From Streptomyces sp. H39-S7 (GTDB taxonomy: Bacteria; Actinomycetota; Actinomycetes; Streptomycetales; Streptomycetaceae): a stretch of 64,000 bases of DNA. Every line of letters starts with the position of its first letter. The stretch's first letter is position 1. Below the pieces are notes generated by a model, which saw only the letters and a list, made by a program, of their open reading frames with translations, ran no database searches and had not been told where the DNA came from. The DNA lies in the NCBI RefSeq assembly GCF_027158205.1, contig NZ_JAPVLU010000001.1, forward strand, positions 248,001 to 312,000, given 5' to 3'. The position numbers were made by a program, and so were the translations under genes. Of the stretch, positions 58,523 to 64,000 are shown piece by piece.

Positions 58523-60130
58523 TCAGCTTCCGACCAGCTCCTCGGCACCGGCCGCGGCAGGCTCCTGGCCCTCGGCACCGGCCGGCTCGTCGATCACCGC
58601 GGGGACGCCCCGCAGGGTGTGGAGCGCGGCCACCGCCGCGACGGCGATCAGTACGGCGCCCGCCAGGGTGGTGACGTGCATGCTGTGGGTGAAGGCGTCA
58701 CGCGCCGTCTCGGCCACCTGCCGCCCCATCGGGCCGGACAGCTGCGCGCCGGACCCGGCCGCCCCGCCCACGGATTCCCTGGCGGCCTCGGCCGCACCGG
58801 CCGGAAGGCCGGCCGGCAGGTCGAGTCCGCTGCGGTAGACGCTGGTGAGGACCGAGCCGAGGACCGCGATGCCCAGCGCCCCGCCGAGCTCCATCGCCGT
58901 CTCGGAGATCGCCGCCGCGGCGCCCGCCCGCTCCTTCGGCACGCTCGCCAGGACCGTGTCGGAGGTGACGGTGAAGGTCAGGACAATGCCCACACCGTTG
59001 ACGATCAGGGCGGGCAGCAGCACCCAGTAGCTGGAGTCGGGGGTGACCAGGCCCAGCCCGACCATGCTGACCGACATCAGGCCCAGGCCCAGGGCCACCA
59101 CCCTGGCCCGGCCGATCATGGGCACCAGGGCGGAGGACAGCGGAGCGGCGAAGGCGGCGGACAGCGGACCGGGGAGCAGCGCCAGGCCCGCCATCAGGGG
59201 GGACCAGCCGCGGACGACCTGGAAGTAGAGCGAGAAGGCCAGCGAGAGCGAGGCCGAGGCGAAGATCGCGACCAGGTTGGCGCTGATGGAGCCGGTGAAG
59301 GCCGGGTTACGGAAGAGCCTGACGTCCAGCAGCGGTGCGGCGATGCGGGTCTGGCGCCTCGCGAAGACGATCAGGCAGACGACGCCGATCGCTGCGGCGA
59401 TCCACGCCGAGGGCTCGTGCACACCGTCACGGGCAGCCGTCTTGATGGCGAAGATGACACCCAGCAGGCCGACGATCGACAGCGGGACGCTGATCCGGTC
59501 CAGCCGTCCCGGGTGAGGGTTGCGCGACTCGGGGAGCACGATCACCCCGGCGATCACGACCGCCAGCAGGATCGGGACGTTGATCAGGAAGACCGAGCCC
59601 CACCAGAAGTGGTCCAGCAGCGCACCGCCCACGACCGGGCCGAGCGCGAAGCTGCCGGCCCCGACACCGCCGGAGATGCCCACGGCCGTGGTGCGCTCGC
59701 GGGGGTCGGTGAACACGTTGCGGACGATCGACAGCGTCGACGGCATGATCGTCGCACCCGCCACGCCCAGCAGGGTACGGGCGCCGATGAGCATCTCCGG
59801 GCTGCTCGCGTACGCGGTGAGGACCGACGCCACCCCGAAGGCGCCCGCGCCCAGCAGCAGCAGCTTCTTGCGGCCTATCCGGTCACCGAGGTTGCCCATC
59901 ACCACCAGCAGGCCGCCGAGGGCGAACCCGTAGATGTCCGCGATCCACAGGATCTCGGTGCCCGACGGATTCAGGTCGGTGACGAGCGAGGGGATCGCGT
60001 AGTTGAGCACGCTGGTGTCGATGCCGAGCAGCGCCGCCGCCACACAGCAGATCGCCAGTACCGCCCAGCGCCGGGGGTCCGAGGGAGTGGTGAGGGTCGT
60101 CGTCCGCGCCGTCTTCGGCTTCTTCGTCAT
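58523..60130 (-). CDS. MFS transporter, DHA2 family
   Basis: The 535-residue protein has 14 predicted TM helices. Motifs are LLGIDTSVLNYAIPSLVTDLNPSGTEILWIADIYGFALGGLLVVMGNLGDRIGRKKLLLLG (motif A) and an antiporter motif C (GISGGVGAGSFALGPVVGGALLDHFWWGSVFLINVPI). The N-terminal MTKKPKTARTTTLTTPSDPRRW is basic and cytoplasmic. It probably exports a hydrophobic compound using the proton gradient. It follows the AfsR-like gene by 46 bp on the same strand and may be its regulatory target. Confidence 0.9.
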   Translation of the reverse strand: MTKKPKTARTTTLTTPSDPRRWAVLAICCVAAALLGIDTSVLNYAIPSLVTDLNPSGTEILWIADIYGFALGGLLVVMGNLGDRIGRKKLLLLGAGAFGVASVLTAYASSPEMLIGARTLLGVAGATIMPSTLSIVRNVFTDPRERTTAVGISGGVGAGSFALGPVVGGALLDHFWWGSVFLINVPILLAVVIAGVIVLPESRNPHPGRLDRISVPLSIVGLLGVIFAIKTAARDGVHEPSAWIAAAIGVVCLIVFARRQTRIAAPLLDVRLFRNPAFTGSISANLVAIFASASLSLAFSLYFQVVRGWSPLMAGLALLPGPLSAAFAAPLSSALVPMIGRARVVALGLGLMSVSMVGLGLVTPDSSYWVLLPALIVNGVGIVLTFTVTSDTVLASVPKERAGAAAAISETAMELGGALGIAVLGSVLTSVYRSGLDLPAGLPAGAAEAARESVGGAAGSGAQLSGPMGRQVAETARDAFTHSMHVTTLAGAVLIAVAAVAALHTLRGVPAVIDEPAGAEGQEPAAAGAEELVGS

Positions 60131-60176
60131 GCCGGTGACTGTGGCAGCGGGTTCTGACCGGTCACTGACCGCTCGC

Positions 60177-63100
60177 TTACCGCGCGGCCTCGAAAACGGT
60201 CAGCGCCTCTTCCCGGGAGAGGGCGACCCCTCGGGCGTGCGCCGCGGCGAAGGCGGCGGCGCCGAGCGCGGCACGGGCGGCGGCGCCGACCCTGGCCGTG
60301 TCCGGGTCGGGCGGCACCTCGGCTCCGCGCAGCGTCCGGGCGGTCCCGAGCAGCAGCGCGGCCCGCTCCGGTACGCCGTCCAGCAGCGCCAGGCCGGCCA
60401 GCGCCTCCGCGAAGCTCGCGGCGACCGGGCCGTTGCGGCCCACCAACTCGGCCTCGGGAAGCTGCCGGTAGTAGCCGCGGGCCTGTTCCAGGTCCCCCTC
60501 GGCCTCGGCGATCCTGGCCAGCCCGATGAGGATCAGCGAACGGTTCATGTCGACGCCGGCCCACCCGATGCCGCTCTCGCCGAGGGCCAGTTCGCAGAGC
60601 GCGCGGGCGTCGGCCAGCTCACCGAGCCGCCGGGCGACCTCTCCCAGCCCGAGGTGGGCCATCGCCATGCAGTCGGGCGCACCGGCCCGCCGGGAGAGTT
60701 CGACCACCCGCTCGTAGTCGGCGCGGGCCGCTTCGGTGTCCCCGTCACGGGCGCTGCGTTCGGCCCGCCGGCACAGCAGTTGCGCCATGTCCTCGATCGC
60801 GCCGAGCGGTTCGACGTAACCCAGCGCCTCGTCGGTCAGCGCGGCGGCGCGCTGGTGGTCGCCCTGCCAGTCGGCGAGCTGCGCCAGTACGTCCAGCGCG
60901 TTGGCCATCGCCCAGCGGTCGCCGAGCGCCCGGAAGCCGGCCAGCCCGGCGGTGAACTCCCGCTCCGCCTGCGCCGTGTCACCCCGCACCATCCAGTGCG
61001 CATAGCCCTGCCCCAGGTGCAGCAGCGCCGCTGACCACGGGTCGCGGCCGGGATCGTCCAGACTCCGCGCGATCAGCTCCGCGGCGTCGCTGGTGGGCGC
61101 GCCCATGGCCATCGCCCAGATGACGGTGAGGGTGGGGAAGCGCTGCGGCATGTAGCCGAGGTCGGCCATCACCGCTTCGGCGGCGGCCGTGTGCGCGCTC
61201 AGCTCCTGGTGGTCGGAGGGCCCGTTGGCCGCGGCGAGCACACACAGCACGTACTCCTCGTCGAGCCCCGCGGGCGCCCGCGGGCCGGTGAGGTCCAGCA
61301 GGGTGCGGGCGGGGCCCGCGCCCTCCAGGCGCACGCCGCGCAGCAGCCAGTACGTCGACAGCGGTGCCAGCAGCCGCAGCGCCGTCGTGACGTCGCCCTC
61401 CTCCACCCGGCGGCGCAGCGCGGCGTGCAGGTTGTCCTGGTCGGCGGCGAGCCGTCGCAGCCAGTCGAGCTGCTCCGAGCGCCGCAGATGGGGCTCCGCC
61501 GCGGCGGCGACACCGAGGAAGTACCGGGCGTGGGCGCGGCGCAGGGCTGCCGTCTCGCCGGCTTCCGCGAGCCGCTCGGCCCCGTAGGCGCGGATCGTCT
61601 CCAGCATCCGGTAGCGGACCCCGTCGGCGCCCTCGGGGCGGTGGGCGACCACCAGGGACTTGTCGACGAGCGAGTCGATCAGATCGAGCACGTCGAACGC
61701 GTCGACCCCGGCCTCCGGCGTGGCCCCCTCGTTCTCCTCGGGATCCGTGCAGACGGCCTCGGCCGCCTCCAGCGTCCAGCCGCCGGCGAAGACCGAGACC
61801 CGGCGCAGGACGGCGCGTTCGGACTCCGTGAGCAGATCCCAGCTCCAGTCGACGACCCCGCGCAGCGTCTTCTGACGGGGCTGGGCGGTACGGCTGCCAC
61901 GCGACAGCAGCCGGAACCGTTCGTCGGGGCGGATCCCGGGCCCGTACTCACCCTGCTCCGGTGCGGACAGCGCACCGAGCCGGGAGGCGATCTCGGACGC
62001 GGACATCGAGCGCAGGCGGGCGGCGGCCAGTTCGATGGCGAGCGGAAGTCCGTCAAGCGCCGTACACAGCCGCAGGACGGCGTCGAGATCGGCGGCCAGC
62101 TCGAACTCGGGCTGCACGGCCACGGCCCGCTCGGTGAACAGCCGCACCGCGGGGAACGCGAGCGCGCGGACGTGGTCCGTGCCGGGCGGCGGCAGCCGCA
62201 GCGGAGGGATCGGGCACAGCGTCTCGCCGGGGATCCCCAGCGGCTCGCGGGTGGTGGCCAGCACGCGCAGGTCTCCGCAGTCCCCGAGCAGCTGACCGAC
62301 GATCTTGGCGATCTCGCCGACGACGTGTTCGCAGTTGTCCAGCACGAGCAGCAGCGGCCGGCCGGCCAGGGCCGCGGTCACCCGGGCGACCGGATCCGGG
62401 GCCGGACCGGCACCGGGCATCACCCCGGCCTCGCGCAGCCCGAGCGCGCCCTGGATCGCGTGCGGCACCTCGGCGGCGTCGGTGAGTCCCGCCAGTTCGA
62501 CGAAGCAGGCCTCGCCGCCGTACCGCCCGGCCGCCTCGACCGCGATCCGGGTCTTGCCCGCCCCACCGGGGCCGATGAGGGTGACGAGCCGCCCCTCGGA
62601 CAGCTGCGCCCCGATCCGGTCCAGTTCCTCGTCACGGCCGACGAAACTGGTGAGCTGCGTGGGCAGCGCGAAGCGCGGTCCGGCCGATTCGGGCGATGTT
62701 CCACGTGGAACATGCGCGTGCACGGCAGGCGTCAGCCCCGCATCACCGCGCAGCACCGCCAGGTGGACGGCGGCCAGCTCGGGCCCCGGGTCCGCGCCCA
62801 GTGTCTCGGCGAGCTCGCCGCGAGCCGCCTCATAAGCCTCCAGCGCCTCGCTCTGCCGTCCACTGCCGTACAGCGCCCGCATCAGCTGGCCGCGCAGCCG
62901 CTCACGCAGCGGATGCGCGTCGACGAGCTCCCGCAGCCCGGCGACCAGCTCCCGGTGACTGCCGAGCGCCAGTTCGGCCTCCATCCGGTCCTCGGCGGCG
63001 GAGACCCGCAGCTCCTCCAGACGCGTCACCTGCGGCTGTGCGAACGGCGCGTCCCCCACATCGACCAGCGCGGGCCCGCGCCACAGTTCCAGCGCCTCCC

Positions 63101-63467
63101 GCAGCAGTGCGGCGGCGCGCGCGGGATCACCTGCGGCCAGCGCCTCGCGCCCCTGCGAGCCGAGCCGCTCGAAACGGTGCGCGTCGACGTCGTCGGGGTC
63201 GATCACCAGCCGGTACCCCGCGGGACCGAACTCGATCGGCTGCCGCAGAACGTGGCGCAGGCGCGACACCTGCGACTGCAGGGCGTTCGCGACCCCGGCC
63301 GGCGGTTCCTCCCCGTACAGGCCGTCGATCAGCCGTTCGGGCGTCACCACCCGGCCCGCGTCGAGCAGCAGCATCGCCAACAGCGCCCGCCGCCGCGGCC
63401 CGCCCAGCACGACCGCGCCGCCGTCCCCGTTCCAGACCTGCGTCGCGCCAAGGATGCCGAACATCAC
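60177..63467 (-). CDS. AfsR/SARP-type BTAD-NB-ARC-TPR transcriptional regulator
   Basis: The 1096-residue regulator has a short OmpR-like DNA-binding domain (1-95: MMFGILGATQVWNGDGGAVVLGGPRRRALLAMLLLDAGRVVTPERLIDGLYG). A BTAD all-helical activation domain follows (95-240). After a linker comes an NB-ARC ATPase with P-loop GPGGAGKT (299-306) and Walker B-like LLLVLDNCEH, then C-terminal TPR-like repeats. It is of the large SARP/AfsR family that activates secondary-metabolite or export genes. ATG 63464 (MFGIL) is an alternative start. A parS-like palindrome lies inside its linker codons. Confidence 0.92.
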   Translation of the reverse strand: MMFGILGATQVWNGDGGAVVLGGPRRRALLAMLLLDAGRVVTPERLIDGLYGEEPPAGVANALQSQVSRLRHVLRQPIEFGPAGYRLVIDPDDVDAHRFERLGSQGREALAAGDPARAAALLREALELWRGPALVDVGDAPFAQPQVTRLEELRVSAAEDRMEAELALGSHRELVAGLRELVDAHPLRERLRGQLMRALYGSGRQSEALEAYEAARGELAETLGADPGPELAAVHLAVLRGDAGLTPAVHAHVPRGTSPESAGPRFALPTQLTSFVGRDEELDRIGAQLSEGRLVTLIGPGGAGKTRIAVEAAGRYGGEACFVELAGLTDAAEVPHAIQGALGLREAGVMPGAGPAPDPVARVTAALAGRPLLLVLDNCEHVVGEIAKIVGQLLGDCGDLRVLATTREPLGIPGETLCPIPPLRLPPPGTDHVRALAFPAVRLFTERAVAVQPEFELAADLDAVLRLCTALDGLPLAIELAAARLRSMSASEIASRLGALSAPEQGEYGPGIRPDERFRLLSRGSRTAQPRQKTLRGVVDWSWDLLTESERAVLRRVSVFAGGWTLEAAEAVCTDPEENEGATPEAGVDAFDVLDLIDSLVDKSLVVAHRPEGADGVRYRMLETIRAYGAERLAEAGETAALRRAHARYFLGVAAAAEPHLRRSEQLDWLRRLAADQDNLHAALRRRVEEGDVTTALRLLAPLSTYWLLRGVRLEGAGPARTLLDLTGPRAPAGLDEEYVLCVLAAANGPSDHQELSAHTAAAEAVMADLGYMPQRFPTLTVIWAMAMGAPTSDAAELIARSLDDPGRDPWSAALLHLGQGYAHWMVRGDTAQAEREFTAGLAGFRALGDRWAMANALDVLAQLADWQGDHQRAAALTDEALGYVEPLGAIEDMAQLLCRRAERSARDGDTEAARADYERVVELSRRAGAPDCMAMAHLGLGEVARRLGELADARALCELALGESGIGWAGVDMNRSLILIGLARIAEAEGDLEQARGYYRQLPEAELVGRNGPVAASFAEALAGLALLDGVPERAALLLGTARTLRGAEVPPDPDTARVGAAARAALGAAAFAAAHARGVALSREEALTVFEAAR
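62697..62712. promoter_or_regulatory. parS-like ParB-binding site within the AfsR-like gene
   Basis: TGTTCCACGTGGAACA is a perfect 16-base palindrome. It differs from the canonical TGTTTCACGTGAAACA by one symmetric change per half. It encodes AHVPRGTS in the linker between BTAD and NB-ARC, where amino-acid constraint is low. parS sites cluster near oriC in Streptomyces. Confidence 0.8.
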
Positions 63468-63508
63468 GCCCCCGATTGTGCAGCACCTGATGATGATCCG
63501 ATACGCAC

Positions 63509-63542
63509 ATCAGCGCGGGACCGTGAACGGTCCCGCGCTGAT
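63509..63542. terminator. Strong hairpin, probable old tRNA-Ala terminator
   Basis: ATCAGCGCGGGACCGT and its perfect complement (16 bp) flank a two-base GA loop. It lies 8 bp outside the tRNA-Ala-like fragment, just where that tRNA's terminator is expected. Confidence 0.7.
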
Positions 63543-63550
63543 CGACACTG

Positions 63551-63571
63551 TGGAGCCTAGGAGATTCGAAC
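63551..63571 (-). mobile_element. Attachment core: 3' end of tRNA-Ala
   Basis: TGGAGCCTAGGAGATTCGAA plus C is the complement of a tRNA-Ala 3' end (acceptor and T-arm). The following bases (CCGAAATCGTT) do not continue the tRNA. This is the shape of an att junction left when an element integrates at a tRNA: core copy kept, body displaced. The chromosome is on the left, the element DNA on the right. Confidence 0.65.
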
Positions 63572-64000
63572 CCGAAATCGTTACGTCTCTGACCTGCGGA
63601 AATGCCGGAGAACCGGGACAATAGGCCCCGTTTCCATCCTCCTGGATCCTGCTCCATCCGCCTCGATCCGGCTCCGGTGTTGACGTGTCAACACGGGCCC
63701 GGCACGCGTTGCTGAAGAGAATCCGCAGCCCTGGCCAAGCCCCTGAATACCTTGCCAGACAGGCGATGTGTCCCATCCTCCACGTTCCTTGCGCGGGCAA
63801 AGCACCGGCCGAGGCCATCAAGCGGCGTCGTGGTCGTCAACATCGGCAGGTTCCTACGCCTGCGCTCAGCGGCCCGGCACCGGTGCCCCTTATTTGGGCT
63901 CGGCACGCCGACGTCCGTCAAGGGCTGCGTACGGGTTACCACGTCGATTCGATCAGCTCTCGTGTTCCCATGCCGGGGGTCCCATGAGCACGTCACCGCG
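63572..64000. other. Right-edge region, probable end of integrated element
   Basis: About 430 bp right of the attachment core, less regular than the surrounding coding DNA. It contains a palindrome GTGTTGAC-GT-GTCAACAC (63677-63694). A poorly supported 100-codon frame (GTG 63685 to a stop at 63987) resembles no family. An ATG at 63984 (MSTSPR...), overlapping that stop as ATGA, could begin a gene that leaves the window. I cannot name either product. Confidence 0.4.

Noticed and set aside
63688..63996. Minus-strand 102-codon frame at the right edge
   Set aside because: No start signal or domain; composition looks random. Not counted as a gene.
1..64000. CRISPR array or cas genes
   Set aside because: No regularly spaced repeats and no cas-like proteins were seen.

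Overview
The window is high-G+C actinobacterial DNA with the habits of a Streptomyces core chromosome: many GTG starts, ATGA/GTGA-coupled operons, a bldA-type TTA codon, class E sortases, crgA, and the fhaA-fhaB-pstP-rodA-pbpA-pknB cell-division/signalling cluster. In Streptomyces this cluster lies close to oriC. A perfect parS-like site and a DnaA-box cluster fit that position. No replication origin is seen in the window itself.

Layout. 1-5.5 kb: the 5' part of a secreted proline-rich protein running off the left edge, a quinone oxidoreductase, a two-TM potassium channel with an RCK domain, and molybdenum cofactor genes (moeA, a small DUF6457 gene, mobA). 5.6-9.8 kb: a branched-chain 2-oxoacid dehydrogenase operon (E1alpha, E1beta, E2) with a divergent Lrp/AsnC regulator. 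9.9-22.7 kb: phenylacetate catabolism (TetR regulator, paaH-type dehydrogenase, paaN, paaABCDE, an acyl-CoA dehydrogenase), interrupted by a SPOUT RNA methyltransferase and an HTTM/DUF5819 membrane pair that resembles SdpB/SdpA. 22.7-40.6 kb: accessory and housekeeping genes: rhodanese, J-domain protein, DUF2252, a large PAS-GAF-SpoIIE-HATPase phosphatase with a TTA codon, several regulator/effector pairs (HxlR/azoreductase, MarR/MFS, PadR/carotenoid oxygenase, TetR/AidB-like dehydrogenase), TerD, an aquaporin-family channel and a secreted FG-GAP protein. 40.9 kb: tRNA-Leu(CAG). 41.4-49.4 kb: fhaA-fhaB-pstP-rodA-pbpA-pknB. 49.5-55.7 kb: a lone phage-type Bro-N gene, three class E sortases, a pabA/trpG-type amidotransferase, a DUF881 protein and crgA. 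56-63.5 kb: rhomboid protease, cyclophilin, DUF5324, an MFS exporter and an AfsR/SARP-type regulator. 63.55 kb to the right edge: what looks like a tRNA-Ala 3'-end attachment core followed by non-chromosomal-looking DNA.

How parts work together. Three palindromes of the form ACCGA-N4-TCGGT lie upstream of the bkd operon, between the paaH-tetR operon and paaN, and upstream of paaABCDE. The TetR protein encoded here probably coordinates phenylacetyl-CoA breakdown with branched-chain acyl-CoA production. An exact DnaA box sits 30-60 bp from each of the three sites. The Ser/Thr kinase, phosphatase, FHA proteins, RodA and the class B PBP form one co-directional signalling and wall-growth unit. The sortases and CrgA next to it serve aerial-hypha wall attachment and septation.

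Functions are assigned from recognisable family motifs in the translated sequence. No database search was run, so operators, att sites and start codons are inferences from sequence pattern.
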